From the NCBI GenBank assembly GCA_017460835.1, contig JAFUAD010000026.1:41790-105789 (forward strand): DNA of 64,000 nt. The letters run 5' to 3'. Of this stretch, positions 31,174-39,816 are shown one piece after another (position 1 is the stretch's first letter; every line of letters starts with the position of its first letter). The stretch comes from Oscillospiraceae bacterium (GTDB lineage Bacteria > Bacillota > Clostridia > Oscillospirales > Ruminococcaceae). The translations under genes and the position numbers were made by a program. Under the pieces are notes generated by a model that was not told the origin of the DNA, made no database searches, and saw only the letters and a list, made by a program, of their open reading frames with translations.

Positions 31174-32064
31174 TTATCCAAGCAAATTCAGTGCCCGCAT
31201 CTCCTGCTCCAGCAGTGCGGAATGCTCCTCCGACATGCAGCAGAGCGGCAGGCGGCATTCGCCCGCAGCATAGCCGATGCGGTTGACCGCCTCCTTGACG
31301 GGGATCGGGTTGGTCTCGATAAAGAGCGCGTGAATGAGACTGAGGTATCTGAGCTGCATCTCGGCTGCCTTCCGGTAATCGCCGGCGAGCGCCGCTGCAC
31401 AGAGATCATGCGTCTCCTGCGGCATCACATTGGACAGCACGGAGATGACGCCCTTTGCGCCGAGCGACATCATCGGCACGATCTGGTCATCGTTGCCGGA
31501 GTAAACCGTGAGGCTGTCGCCGCAGCGTGCGATCAGATTCGCGGTATAGGAAATATTGCCGACCGCATCCTTCATCGCGACGATATTGTCGATCTCCGCG
31601 AGGTGCGCAGCCGTGCCGACCTCGATGGTCATGCCGGTGCGGGACGGGACATTGTAGAGGATGATCGGGATGCTGACGCTCTCCGCGATGGTCTTGTAAT
31701 GAACATACAGACCGTTCTGCGTGGTCTTGTTATAGTAGGGGGTCACGAGCAGCAGGGCATCTGCGCCGATCTTCTCCGCCTCCTGCGAGAGCATCACGGC
31801 GGTTGCAGTGGCATTGCTGCCGGTTCCGGCGATCACCGGAACGCGGTGTGCCGTATGTTCGACTGCATAACGGATGACATCGACATGCTCCTCCTCTGAG
31901 AGCGTCGAGCTCTCGCCGGTTGTTCCGGCGATGACCAGCGCGTCAGTTCCGTTTGCAATCTGGTAATCAATCAGTCTGCCGAGCTCGTCATAATTGACAG
32001 AGCCGTCCGCATTGAACGGCGTCACGAGCGCGACGGCAGCACCGGTAAAAATAACAGGCTTCAT
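31174..32064 (-). CDS. dapA: 4-hydroxy-tetrahydrodipicolinate synthase
   Basis: 296 residues, the normal length. IAGTTGESSTLSEEEH contains the TTGE motif. The catalytic Tyr is in VTPYYNKTTQNG, the Schiff-base Lys in IVAMKDAVGN, and the substrate Arg in YNVPSRTGM. It condenses pyruvate with aspartate semialdehyde. It is in one operon with asd, two unknown genes and dapB under a lysine riboswitch. Confidence 0.97.
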   Translation of the reverse strand: MKPVIFTGAAVALVTPFNADGSVNYDELGRLIDYQIANGTDALVIAGTTGESSTLSEEEHVDVIRYAVEHTAHRVPVIAGTGSNATATAVMLSQEAEKIGADALLLVTPYYNKTTQNGLYVHYKTIAESVSIPIILYNVPSRTGMTIEVGTAAHLAEIDNIVAMKDAVGNISYTANLIARCGDSLTVYSGNDDQIVPMMSLGAKGVISVLSNVMPQETHDLCAAALAGDYRKAAEMQLRYLSLIHALFIETNPIPVKEAVNRIGYAAGECRLPLCCMSEEHSALLEQEMRALNLLG

Positions 32065-32126
32065 CTGAATCTTCCTTTCTGCGGATGAATGATCCGCGCG
32101 GTTTGATGCGGGATTTCACCGCATCC

Positions 32127-32513
32127 TTACAGTGAAAAATATGCCGGGAACTGCGCGTGCAGCCAGTCGGTCAGCAACGAGATCTGTGCCTCCGAAAAGC
32201 CGGAAACCGCAGCGCCGGCCTGATCGCAGAAGCAGAGCAGCAGATCCCCGAGGATCGGGCAGCCGGTGTGATAGAAGCAGGTGCCCGGCGTATTGGCCGG
32301 CAGCCCCTTGTCACCGCCGCGGGCATCGAGAAAATAACAGAGCACCTTCGCCGAATCTGCAAGCGCATCCGGCATCACCGGCACACGCATGCGCTCGGTC
32401 ACGTCGGTTTGCAGCAGATCACAGAGCAGCGCCCCCGTGATGCCGCCCTCCGGAACCGGGATGCGCTCGGCACCCCCGGCAGCGGGCAGCCGCAGAAGAT
32501 ACTGTTGTTCCAT
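32127..32513 (-). CDS. hypothetical protein inside the lysine operon
   Basis: 128 residues from ATG 32513, with AAAGGGG about 10 bases upstream; an in-frame ATG at 32540 is also possible. No signal peptide or membrane segment. It has several Cys residues (CYFLDARGG, CFYHTGCPILGD, CFCDQAG) but no clear zinc-finger spacing. A DUF3846-like resemblance is too weak to claim. It is 9 codons behind the previous unknown gene, and 62 bases before dapA. Conservation of this placement in relatives would show whether it belongs to the pathway. Confidence 0.7.
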   Translation of the reverse strand: MEQQYLLRLPAAGGAERIPVPEGGITGALLCDLLQTDVTERMRVPVMPDALADSAKVLCYFLDARGGDKGLPANTPGTCFYHTGCPILGDLLLCFCDQAGAAVSGFSEAQISLLTDWLHAQFPAYFSL

Positions 32514-32548
32514 TTTGCCGCGCGCCCCTTTCTTTATCATATTACGGA

Positions 32549-33157
32549 TTACAGGATTTTGACAAAATTCCGCACGATCTCATTTGCATTCACCGGCTCG
32601 CCGACATTCGCCTCACGGATCGCCTCCGGCACCCCGAACCGGTAAACCGGCAGGGCATCGTCCGGGTTGAGATCGTGAACGGCATCGAGCACCATTTCCG
32701 GTGTCGCGTCGGTGATCGGGATAAAAATGCGCTCAGTCTCCTCGCGGTCCGTCCGCACGAGCGTGACGGCAACCGTGCGCTTTGAGCCGGTCACGGCAAT
32801 ATATGCATCCTCCGAGGAGAGCAGAAATGCGCGGTATTCCATCAGCGTTTCCTTCGCGCCGCAGGCGATCAGCAGCTCGCTGAGCGCATGTGCCTCAAGG
32901 TCTGTCGCATCGTCATGCAGCGCAAGCAGGAAATTCCGCGGACGCAGCCCGGAAACAGTCTCACGGAGAAACTTCCGGAGCGGCAGCCGCTGGTAATTGT
33001 AATTCTGGAAATACGCCGGAACAAACGGATAGGTCGGCGGCTCCGGCGGAACATAATTCCGGAAGGAGATCGCGGCATGAATCCGGTTTTCGCTGTATAG
33101 ATCAAAGCCGCCGATCTGTATGGAATCCTCCATCGGACACACAAACACCAGCTTCAT
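32549..33157 (-). CDS. hypothetical protein inside the lysine operon
   Basis: 202 residues, soluble, no recognised family. The N-terminus (MKLVFVCPMEDSIQIGGFD) is followed by an aromatic/Pro-rich part (YVPPEPPTYPFVPAYFQNYNYQ, residues about 35-56). The rest is mixed alpha/beta with an acidic segment near the C-terminus. It begins 24 bases after asd stops (asd ends at 33182), so it is translated from the same message. Possibly an accessory or regulatory protein of aspartate-family synthesis, but there is no direct evidence. Confidence 0.7.
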   Translation of the reverse strand: MKLVFVCPMEDSIQIGGFDLYSENRIHAAISFRNYVPPEPPTYPFVPAYFQNYNYQRLPLRKFLRETVSGLRPRNFLLALHDDATDLEAHALSELLIACGAKETLMEYRAFLLSSEDAYIAVTGSKRTVAVTLVRTDREETERIFIPITDATPEMVLDAVHDLNPDDALPVYRFGVPEAIREANVGEPVNANEIVRNFVKIL

Positions 33158-33181
33158 GTCCAGTCCTCCCGTTGATTGATT

Positions 33182-34264
33182 TTAGTCAAAGTAGCCCTTT
33201 GCAGCGAGCAGCTCCGCGAGCTCCACCGCACCGCCGGCCGCGCCGCGCAGCGTGTTGTGCGAGAGGCAGACGAACTTGTAATCGAACAGCGTATCCTCAC
33301 GCAGTCTGCCGACGGAGACAGCCATGCCGCCCTCAAGATTGCGGTCGAGCTTTGCCTGCGGGCGATCCGGCTCCTCGAAGTAGTGGATAAACTGCTTCGG
33401 TGCATGCGGCAGCTCCAGCTCCTGCGGGATTCCGCTGAATGCGGCCCAGTCCGCCTTGATCTGCTCGATCGCGGGCTTGTTCTCAAACTTGACGAACACC
33501 GCAGCCGTATGGCCGTCCGAGACCGGAACGCGCAGGCACTGCGTTGTAATCAGCGGAGACTTTGCCTTGACGATCTCGCCGTTCTCGATGCTGCCCCAGA
33601 TCTTCAGCGGCTCCTGCTCGGATTTCTCCTCCTCGCCGCCGATATACGGGATCAGGTTGTCGATCATTTCCGGCCAGCGCTCAAAGGTCTTGCCGGCGCC
33701 GGAGATTGCCTGATAGGTGCAGGCAAGAACCTGCGAAATGCCGTACTTCCGCAGCGGGTGCAGTGCCGGCACATAGCTCTGAATCGAGCAGTTGGACTTG
33801 ACGGCGACAAAGCCGCGCTTCGAGCCCAGCCGCGCCTTCTGTGCATCAATGATCGCGAGATGCTCCGGGTTCAGCTCCGGAATGATCATCGGGACATCCG
33901 GCGTGAAGCGGTGAGCGGAGTTGTTGGAGACGATCGGGCATTCCGCCTTTGCATATGCCTCCTCCAGCGCGCGCAGCGCATCCTTCTTCATATCGACTGC
34001 GCAGAAGCAGAAATCGACCTGTGCCGCGATCTTTTCGATGTCCTCACCGGCATCGTAGATCACGAGGTCCGCAAACTGCTCCGGCATGGGCTGATCCTTG
34101 AATGCCCATCTTGCGCCGACTGCATCCCGGTAGGTCTTGCCTGCGGAGCGGGACGATGCCGCGAGCACCGTGACCTTGAACCACGGGTGATCCGCGAGCA
34201 GCAGCGCAAAGCGCTGACCGACCATACCGGTTGCACCGATAATTCCGACTTTGTACTGTTTCAT
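33182..34264 (-). CDS. asd: aspartate-semialdehyde dehydrogenase
   Basis: 360 residues from ATG 34264 behind GGAGGAAT; the frame extends upstream into the riboswitch but is not coding there. GIIGATGMVGQRF binds NADP, the catalytic Cys159 is in VKSNCSIQ, YQAISGAGK and the His in VSDGHTAAVF follow. The length and motifs fit the archaeal/fungal-like type of ASADH found in many clostridia. It makes the branch compound for lysine, methionine and threonine. First gene of the lysine-riboswitch operon. Confidence 0.96.
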   Translation of the reverse strand: MKQYKVGIIGATGMVGQRFALLLADHPWFKVTVLAASSRSAGKTYRDAVGARWAFKDQPMPEQFADLVIYDAGEDIEKIAAQVDFCFCAVDMKKDALRALEEAYAKAECPIVSNNSAHRFTPDVPMIIPELNPEHLAIIDAQKARLGSKRGFVAVKSNCSIQSYVPALHPLRKYGISQVLACTYQAISGAGKTFERWPEMIDNLIPYIGGEEEKSEQEPLKIWGSIENGEIVKAKSPLITTQCLRVPVSDGHTAAVFVKFENKPAIEQIKADWAAFSGIPQELELPHAPKQFIHYFEEPDRPQAKLDRNLEGGMAVSVGRLREDTLFDYKFVCLSHNTLRGAAGGAVELAELLAAKGYFD

Positions 34265-34296
34265 AAAAATTCCTCCGTTCTGAAAAATCGAGGCAG

Positions 34297-34323
34297 AAAA
34301 AAATCCGCCGTAAAATTGGCGGA
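34297..34323 (-). terminator. Terminator of the lysine riboswitch
   Basis: Minus strand TCCGCC / GGCGGA with an 8-base loop and T7, 33 bases before the asd start codon. It is the expression platform of the riboswitch. Confidence 0.85.
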
Positions 34324-34389
34324 CAATGAGCGAATGAACGGATTGGAATGCAGGGAGCTTTCGCCGCCGCAAACCAAAACCCGGTCAGC

Positions 34390-34585
34390 ACTCCACACCG
34401 CAGAAAAGGCGGTGTGACAGTCACGCATTTGTTCAATGCGCGCCCAGCAGCGTTTCCATAAGCCGAACGGAAATCTGCTTCGGCGGTCTTGCCTTTTGTA
34501 CCGGAATGCGCCGCACAAAAGCTGTGCAGCATCGGGTCGGCACCCTCCTCCGGCAGGACTCATCAAGCCCGCGCCTCTGTCCGTG
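34390..34585 (-). ncRNA. lysine riboswitch (L box)
   Basis: Read on the minus strand the leader contains the conserved blocks in order: AGAGGCGC at the start of the aptamer (34578 downwards), a loop-E-like GGAGGAGGGTG, ACCGCCGAAGCAGA, GCTGCTGGGCG and GCATTGAACAAATGC followed by GACTGTCA. These match the B. subtilis lysC leader closely. A terminator with T7 lies downstream, before asd. Binding of lysine should favour termination, shutting off asd-dapA-dapB. Confidence 0.93.
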
Positions 34586-34590
34586 TCTCT

Positions 34591-34619
34591 ATCATAGCAC
34601 AGATAAGCGGATTTGTCAA
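34591..34619 (-). promoter_or_regulatory. Promoter of the lysine riboswitch operon
   Basis: Minus strand TTGACA, 17 bases, TATGAT, placing the transcript start just before the aptamer. Confidence 0.9.
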
Positions 34620-34694
34620 GCCCTTTTCAAAATTTTCTGTATTTACCATTCAGACAACTGTATTTCTGATAAAAACAGTGTCGGAATCTGCCGC

Positions 34695-34723
34695 TTGACA
34701 ATCACCTGAGAATATGGTACAAT
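34695..34723 (+). promoter_or_regulatory. Promoter of the thioredoxin gene
   Basis: TTGACA, 17 bases, TACAAT, 76 bases before ATG 34799. Confidence 0.88.
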
Positions 34724-34798
34724 GAGTATAAGCCGTGAATATTTCCGGCAAAAGGATCCAAAATATACAAGGAAAACACCAAAAAGGAGGATTTCGCT

Positions 34799-35116
34799 AT
34801 GGCAGTGATCCATGCAGACGATCCGCAGAGCTTTCAGGATGCGGTTCTGAACGAAAAAGGCAGGGTTCTGGTCGATTTCTGGGCAAACTGGTGCGGCCCG
34901 TGCCGGATGATGGCGCCGGTTCTGGAGGAGCTGAGCGAAAAGTACCCGGATGTTAAGGTCGTCAAGACGGACGTCGATCAGATGCAGGAGACTGCGGTGC
35001 AGTACGGCGTCAGCAGCATCCCCGCATTCGTGCTCTTTGAGGACGGCGCAGTGAAAAATCAGACAGTCGGCGCAATGTCGCTGTCTATGCTGGCCGAAAA
35101 GCTCGGCATCGCATGA
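34799..35116 (+). CDS. trxA: thioredoxin
   Basis: 105 residues. The active site is FWANWCGPCRMMAP with C32 and C35; the cis-Pro lies in SSIPAFVLF. An AAGGAGG box precedes ATG 34799. It is a general cytosolic disulfide reductase. Monocistronic, with its own promoter and a strong terminator; no thioredoxin reductase gene is next to it. Confidence 0.97.
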   Translation: MAVIHADDPQSFQDAVLNEKGRVLVDFWANWCGPCRMMAPVLEELSEKYPDVKVVKTDVDQMQETAVQYGVSSIPAFVLFEDGAVKNQTVGAMSLSMLAEKLGIA

Positions 35117-35128
35117 TTATATCATCGA

Positions 35129-35166
35129 AAATGCGGGAGGAAACCAAACCGTTTCCTCCCGCATTT
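35129..35166. terminator. Bidirectional terminator between trxA and the HAD gene
   Basis: A perfect 16-bp stem (AAATGCGGGAGGAAAC / GTTTCCTCCCGCATTT) with a 6-base loop between convergent genes. Confidence 0.93.
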
Positions 35167-35170
35167 GCTT

Positions 35171-35959
35171 TCAGAAGAAGCCGAAATGCGCCATTGCATT
35201 GTATATGCCGTCGTGCCAGAGGTCGTCGGTGACATAGTCTGCATACGGAATGAGCATTTCGCCGTTTCCCATCGCAATGGATGTCCCCGCGCCCGCAAAC
35301 ATCGGGAGATCATTGAGACTGTCCCCGATCGCATATGCCTGCGATTGATCCATCCCGTAATAGTACAGGACATACTCCATACCGGTCTGTTTACTGTACG
35401 GAAGCGGCGTCATTTCAGCAAAACCCTGTCCGCGGTCAATGAAGGCAAAATACGGTGCGATGCCTTCCTTGAAGCGAGCAAGATCACTCTGTCCGTCATA
35501 GGCAATCACGAATTTGTCGAAGCTGAAATCCTTGTCAGATACTGACCGCCAGATATCCTTCTCCTGCATCCGGAATGTGTCCCGAATCATGCGGATAAAC
35601 GGCAGATCGCGCGTGAGCGGATCAAAGAAAAACGCATCTCTGCGCTCATAGAGCGGAGCACAGTCACAGGCACGGACAAGCGCTGCAATCTCCCTGCACC
35701 GCGCCGGATCGTTTGTGCGGTAGAATACCTCCCTGCCGCCGATCTCGATATAAGTGCCGCAGCCGCAGATATACCCGTCGAAGCCCAGCTTCCGTACATC
35801 CGCATCGACATTGATCAGGGGACGCCCTGTGTTGACAAAAAGCAGATTCCCTGCTTGCCGTGCCTTGTGAAGTGCCGTCACGGTGCTCTCCGGCACAAAA
35901 TGCGAGGAGGAATCCTCCATGAGCGTGCCGTCAATGTCGAAAAACATGATCTTTTGCAT
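35171..35959 (-). CDS. Cof-type HAD-family phosphatase
   Basis: 262 residues. Motif I MFFDIDGTLM has nucleophile D8 and acid D10, motif II is FVNTGRP, and motif IV is AIGDSLNDLPMF. The Cof-type (C2B) cap lies between. It directly follows ribH in the riboflavin operon with only 5 bases between. HAD phosphatases of this class remove phosphate from 5-amino-6-ribitylamino-uracil phosphate, the step otherwise missing from rib operons. So it may be the operon's pyrimidine phosphatase, though sugar-phosphate or FMN phosphatase activity is equally possible. Confidence 0.88.
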   Translation of the reverse strand: MQKIMFFDIDGTLMEDSSSHFVPESTVTALHKARQAGNLLFVNTGRPLINVDADVRKLGFDGYICGCGTYIEIGGREVFYRTNDPARCREIAALVRACDCAPLYERRDAFFFDPLTRDLPFIRMIRDTFRMQEKDIWRSVSDKDFSFDKFVIAYDGQSDLARFKEGIAPYFAFIDRGQGFAEMTPLPYSKQTGMEYVLYYYGMDQSQAYAIGDSLNDLPMFAGAGTSIAMGNGEMLIPYADYVTDDLWHDGIYNAMAHFGFF

Positions 35960-35964
35960 CGGAT

Positions 35965-36426
35965 TTATGCTTTGTTCAGCAGGCTGATGAGCTCCAGCGC
36001 GCCGAGCGCACAGTCATAGCCCTTGTTGCCTGCTTTTGTGCCGGCGCGCTCAATTGCCTGCTCGATGGTGTCGGTCGTCAGTACGCCGAACATCACCGGC
36101 ACGCCGGTTTCGAGCGAGACGCTTGCGATGCCCTTGGAGACCTCCGCGCAGACATAATCATAATGCGAGGTTGCGCCGCGGATGACCGCGCCGACGCAGA
36201 TGATCGCATCGTAGCTGCCGGATTTTGCGAGCTTTTTTGCGACGATCGGGATTTCAAATGCGCCGGGCACCCATGCGAGCGTGATATCGTCCGCCGCAAC
36301 ATCATGGCGCAGCAGGCAGTCCTCTGCTCCGCCGACCAGCTTGGATGTGATAAACTCATTGAACCGCGACGCCACGATCGCGATTTTTTTGCCCTTTCCC
36401 TCGTAAATTCCTTCCAGAATCTTCAT
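35965..36426 (-). CDS. ribH: 6,7-dimethyl-8-ribityllumazine synthase
   Basis: 153 residues, normal length. [37 protein letters not shown] and the [14 protein letters not shown] motif with the catalytic His are typical. It condenses 5-amino-6-ribitylaminouracil with 3,4-dihydroxybutanone 4-phosphate. Fourth gene of the FMN-controlled operon, 15 bases after ribBA. Confidence 0.97.
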   Translation of the reverse strand: MKILEGIYEGKGKKIAIVASRFNEFITSKLVGGAEDCLLRHDVAADDITLAWVPGAFEIPIVAKKLAKSGSYDAIICVGAVIRGATSHYDYVCAEVSKGIASVSLETGVPVMFGVLTTDTIEQAIERAGTKAGNKGYDCALGALELISLLNKA

Positions 36427-36441
36427 AATACTGCCGTCCTT

Positions 36442-37713
36442 TCACGCATTTTCATCATTATTTTCTGCCGGAACATCCAGCAGATGCCCCATCTTCTCCT
36501 GCTTGGTGCGCAGGTAGAAGCGGTTTTCCTTTTTCGGTGCAATCTCGATCGGCTCCCGCGAGGCGATCGTAATGCCGTACTCAGAGAGATCAGAGATCTT
36601 TTCGGGATTGTTCGTCATGATCCGCAGCATGCTGGCGCCGAGGCTCTTGAGAATCTGTGCGCCCTCGCTGTAATCGCGCAGATCGGGCGCAAAGCCGAGC
36701 TCGATATTGGCCTCAACAGTATCCCGGCCGTGCTCCTGCAAATCATACGCCTTGATCTTATTGAGCAGCCCGATGCCGCGTCCCTCCTGCCGCAGATAGA
36801 CCAGCACGCCGCGCCCCTCCTCGGCAATCCTGCTCATTGCGCGGTCAAGCTGCTGTCCGCAGTCGCAGCGGAAGGAGCCGAACACATCGCCGGTCAGGCA
36901 CTCCGAATGCACGCGGCAGAGCACCGGCTTTCCGTCCGCGACATCGCCCATGACGAGCGCGACATGCTCTCTGCCGGTGATCCGGTTGCGGTAGCCGTGG
37001 AGCATGAAGGTGCCGTATTTCGTCGGCAGATGCGCCGATGACACATGCTCCATGAACACATCGTGCATTCTGCGGTAGCACTGCAAATCGCGAATTGTAA
37101 TCATGACAAGCTGATGCCGCTTTGCAAATTCCGCAAGCTCCGGCATCCGCATCATCGTGCCGTCATCCGCCATGATCTCGCAGCAGAGCCCGCAGGGTGC
37201 GAGCCCCGCAAGCCGCAGGAGATCGACGGTCGCCTCGGTGTGGCCGTTCCGTTCGAGCACGCCGCCCGGGCGCGCCTCCAGCGGGAACATATGCCCCGGT
37301 CTGCGGAAATCCGCCGGTGCGGCATCCGCTTCGACGCACATCCGCGCCGTATAGCCGCGCTCCTCTGCGGAGATGCCGGTCGTTGTCCGCACATGGTCAA
37401 TGGATTCGGTGAAGGCGGTGCCGTGGTTGTCGGTGTTGTTCGCGACCATCTGCCTCAGCCCCAGCTTCTGCACATGTGCGCGGTCCATCGGCATGCAGAT
37501 CAGTCCCTTTGCGTAGCTTGCCATGAAATTGACGTTTTCGGTCGTCGCAAACTGCGCCGCGCAGATCAGATCGCCCTCATTTTCGCGGTCCGGGTCATCG
37601 GTCACGAGAATCAGCTTTCCCGCACGCAGCGCATCCAGCGCCTCGGCAACCGACTGAAACGCAATGGTTTGTTCCGGATTCATACTGCTGTTCATTCCCT
37701 TCTGATGATTCAT
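36442..37713 (-). CDS. ribBA: bifunctional DHBP synthase / GTP cyclohydrolase II
   Basis: 423 residues from ATG 37713. Alternative starts at 37695 and 37683 exist; 37683 gives the N-terminus most like other RibBA ([16 protein letters not shown]). The RibB half has [11 protein letters not shown] and the TARM-type motif; the RibA half starts near residue 215, with the zinc site [15 protein letters not shown] and RQEGRGIGL. It makes both riboflavin precursors, from ribulose 5-phosphate and GTP. Start position uncertain, identity not. Confidence 0.96.
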   Translation of the reverse strand: MNHQKGMNSSMNPEQTIAFQSVAEALDALRAGKLILVTDDPDRENEGDLICAAQFATTENVNFMASYAKGLICMPMDRAHVQKLGLRQMVANNTDNHGTAFTESIDHVRTTTGISAEERGYTARMCVEADAAPADFRRPGHMFPLEARPGGVLERNGHTEATVDLLRLAGLAPCGLCCEIMADDGTMMRMPELAEFAKRHQLVMITIRDLQCYRRMHDVFMEHVSSAHLPTKYGTFMLHGYRNRITGREHVALVMGDVADGKPVLCRVHSECLTGDVFGSFRCDCGQQLDRAMSRIAEEGRGVLVYLRQEGRGIGLLNKIKAYDLQEHGRDTVEANIELGFAPDLRDYSEGAQILKSLGASMLRIMTNNPEKISDLSEYGITIASREPIEIAPKKENRFYLRTKQEKMGHLLDVPAENNDENA

Positions 37714-37734
37714 ATTTTCCGGATTCTCTGAAAA

Positions 37735-38373
37735 TCAGAGAAATCCGTGCTGCATGAGAAATTCTGCGGAGATTCCGTCCGGTTTTGCAGGCCTCAGCAG
37801 CTTTTCGGTATATTTTGCGATGATATCGCATTCGAGATTGACCGCATCGCCCGGCTTGCGCGAGAGCAGGATGGTTTCCTTTGCCGTATGCGGAATCACG
37901 GAGACTGCGAAACCGCGCTCTGACACCCTTGCGACGGTGAGGCTGATGCCGTCGATCGCGACGGAGCCCTTTTCGACAAGATAGCGCAGAATCTCCGCGC
38001 CCGCAGCGACCGTCACCCAGACGGCATTGCCCTCCGGCTTTAATTCCTTTACGGTTCCCGTCCCGTCGATATGCCCCGAGACGATATGCCCGCCGAACCG
38101 GCCGTTTGCCGGCATAGCGCGCTCAAGATTTACTTTGCTCCCGCGTTTCAGCGCACCGAGGTTCGTCCGGCGCATGGTCTCCGGCATCACATCCGCCGAA
38201 AAGCAGTGCGCATCGGCGCGGCATACCGTCAGGCAGGTGCCGTTGACCGCAATGCTGTCCCCGATGTGAACATCCGCGGTCACGGTCTCTGCGGCAACCG
38301 TCAGCACGCAGGCGGCAGAGCCGGTCTGAATGCTCTGCACAGTGCCGATTTCCTCTACGATTCCGGTGAACAC
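37735..38373 (-). CDS. ribE: riboflavin synthase alpha chain
   Basis: 212 residues made of two homologous lumazine-binding halves. MFTGIVEEIGTVQSI opens the first and VSGHIDGTGTVKELK the second. The motifs GTCLTV and GISLTV occur at corresponding places. It dismutates two lumazine molecules to give riboflavin. It overlaps the ribD end by 19 bases, showing tight translational coupling. Confidence 0.97.
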   Translation of the reverse strand: MFTGIVEEIGTVQSIQTGSAACVLTVAAETVTADVHIGDSIAVNGTCLTVCRADAHCFSADVMPETMRRTNLGALKRGSKVNLERAMPANGRFGGHIVSGHIDGTGTVKELKPEGNAVWVTVAAGAEILRYLVEKGSVAIDGISLTVARVSERGFAVSVIPHTAKETILLSRKPGDAVNLECDIIAKYTEKLLRPAKPDGISAEFLMQHGFL

Positions 38374-39467
38374 TTGGAAGCCCCCTTTACCATGAAATCC
38401 AGCAGAACATCGTCCCCGAACCGGGTGATCTCCGGCGCCGAGAGCTGATATGCGTCTGCTGCCGTTTCGGCGCCGAGCCCGCCGACTGCCGGCTTTGCGT
38501 CCTTGCCGCCAAAGATTTTCGGCGCGAGATATACCTGAACCTGCTGCACGATGCCCGCCCGCAGCGCCGCCTCATGGAGCTCTGCGCCGCCCTCGATCAG
38601 CACGCTGTCAAGCTGCATGCTGCCGAGCTCCCGCATCAGCGCCCGCAGGCTGACATGCCCGTCCTCCTCCGGCAGCAGCAGAACCTGCACGCCTGCCTGT
38701 TCGAGCATCGCCTGCTTCTCCGCATCTGCTGCACATGCCGCGACAACGGTCGGTATCTCGCCCGCAGTCTGCACGAGCCTGCTCGTCATCGGAATCCGCA
38801 GCCGGCTGTCGCAGACCACGCGCACGGGATTGTGCGGCTCGGGCAGGCGGCAGTTCAGCATCGGGTCATCCGCGAGCACCGTCCCGATGCCGCACAGAAT
38901 CGCCGCAACGCGCTTGCGCGTTTCATGCACATGATTGCGCGCCGCCTCCCCGGTGATCCACTTCGAGCTGCCGGTTCTGGTCGCGGTCTTGCCGTCCGCG
39001 GTCATCGCCGTTTTCAGGATGCAGTACGGCGTTCTGGTTGTGATATAGTGAAAAAAGATGCGGTTCAGCCGGTCGCATTCCGCCTTGCAGACGCCGGTTT
39101 CGACCGCAATTCCCGCCTCCCGGAGCTGCCTGAGCCCCTTTCCGGCGACCAGCGGGTTCGGGTCATCCGATCCGACGACCACCCGCCGGATTCCCGCGGC
39201 GATCACCGCCTCGGTGCAGGGCGGATTCTTCCCGTAATGGCAGCAGGGCTCCAGCGTCACATACATGGTCGCGCCGCGCGGATCCTCCGTGCAGTGCTTC
39301 AGTGCATTGCGCTCCGCGTGCAGCGCGCCGTACCGCTCGTGATAGCCTTCCCCGATCACCGCGCCGTCTCTGACGATCACGCAGCCGACCTGCGGGTTCG
39401 GGTTGACAAAGCCGCTGCCCTTTTCTGCAAGCGCACACGCCCGCAGCATCCATTCTCTGTCCGTCAT
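38355..39467 (-). CDS. ribD: bifunctional deaminase/reductase RibD
   Basis: 370 residues from ATG 39467 with GGAGG at 6 bases. The deaminase domain has the zinc site HAE (50-52) and PCCHYGKNPPC (74-84). The reductase domain starts near residue 148, with TAMTADGKTAT and LIEGGAELHEAAL. It catalyses the second and third steps from GTP to riboflavin. First gene of the operon behind an FMN riboswitch. Confidence 0.97.
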   Translation of the reverse strand: MTDREWMLRACALAEKGSGFVNPNPQVGCVIVRDGAVIGEGYHERYGALHAERNALKHCTEDPRGATMYVTLEPCCHYGKNPPCTEAVIAAGIRRVVVGSDDPNPLVAGKGLRQLREAGIAVETGVCKAECDRLNRIFFHYITTRTPYCILKTAMTADGKTATRTGSSKWITGEAARNHVHETRKRVAAILCGIGTVLADDPMLNCRLPEPHNPVRVVCDSRLRIPMTSRLVQTAGEIPTVVAACAADAEKQAMLEQAGVQVLLLPEEDGHVSLRALMRELGSMQLDSVLIEGGAELHEAALRAGIVQQVQVYLAPKIFGGKDAKPAVGGLGAETAADAYQLSAPEITRFGDDVLLDFMVKGASKCSPES

Positions 39468-39488
39468 AATGCCTCCAAAATGAAACAA

Positions 39489-39517
39489 ATTCCCCGAAGC
39501 ATGAAACTTCGGGGAAT
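39489..39517 (-). terminator. Terminator of the FMN riboswitch
   Basis: Minus strand ATTCCCCGAAG / CTTCGGGGAAT, 6-7 base loop, then TTGTTTCATTTT, 22 bases before ribD. The stem sequence CCCCGAAG/CTTCGGGG repeats the aptamer's own P1 strand TTCTTCGGGG, allowing exchange between structures. Confidence 0.85.
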
Positions 39518-39540
39518 CCGGGTCACAAATCAATCCGCAT

Positions 39541-39666
39541 TCTTCTCCCGTCCGGACTTTACCGTCGGTGCCGGAATCTCACCGGCTCGACCCTTTTAGG
39601 GCTCACGGACTTCGGATTCCGCAGAATCCGTCACCGTCGGTTATGAATTGCACATACCCCGAAGAA
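39541..39666 (-). ncRNA. FMN riboswitch (RFN element)
   Basis: On the minus strand it begins TTCTTCGGGGTATG and carries AACCGACGGTGAC, AGTCCGTGAGCC, CCGGTGAGATTCCGG, ACCGACGGTAAAGTCCGGA and ends GGGAGAAGAA, which is the full RFN consensus order. FMN binding should promote termination ahead of the rib operon. Confidence 0.98.
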
Positions 39667-39674
39667 CAGTAACC

Positions 39675-39703
39675 ATTATACAACTAAATCTCCTGTTTGT
39701 CAA
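39675..39703 (-). promoter_or_regulatory. Promoter of the riboflavin operon
   Basis: Minus strand TTGACA, 17 bases, TATAAT, ending just before the FMN aptamer. Confidence 0.92.
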
Positions 39704-39750
39704 TACCCTGCGGCGGATTCGGAGACCTCTGCAATTTTTTCATAAAACCC

Positions 39751-39779
39751 ATTGCTTTTTTGCATTTTATATGTTACAA
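39751..39779 (+). promoter_or_regulatory. Promoter of the aldo/keto reductase gene
   Basis: TTGCTT, 17 bases, TACAAT, 38 bases before ATG 39817. Confidence 0.75.
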
Positions 39780-39816
39780 TTATCTTATCAATTCCGGACG
39801 AAGGAGGTTTGATGAC

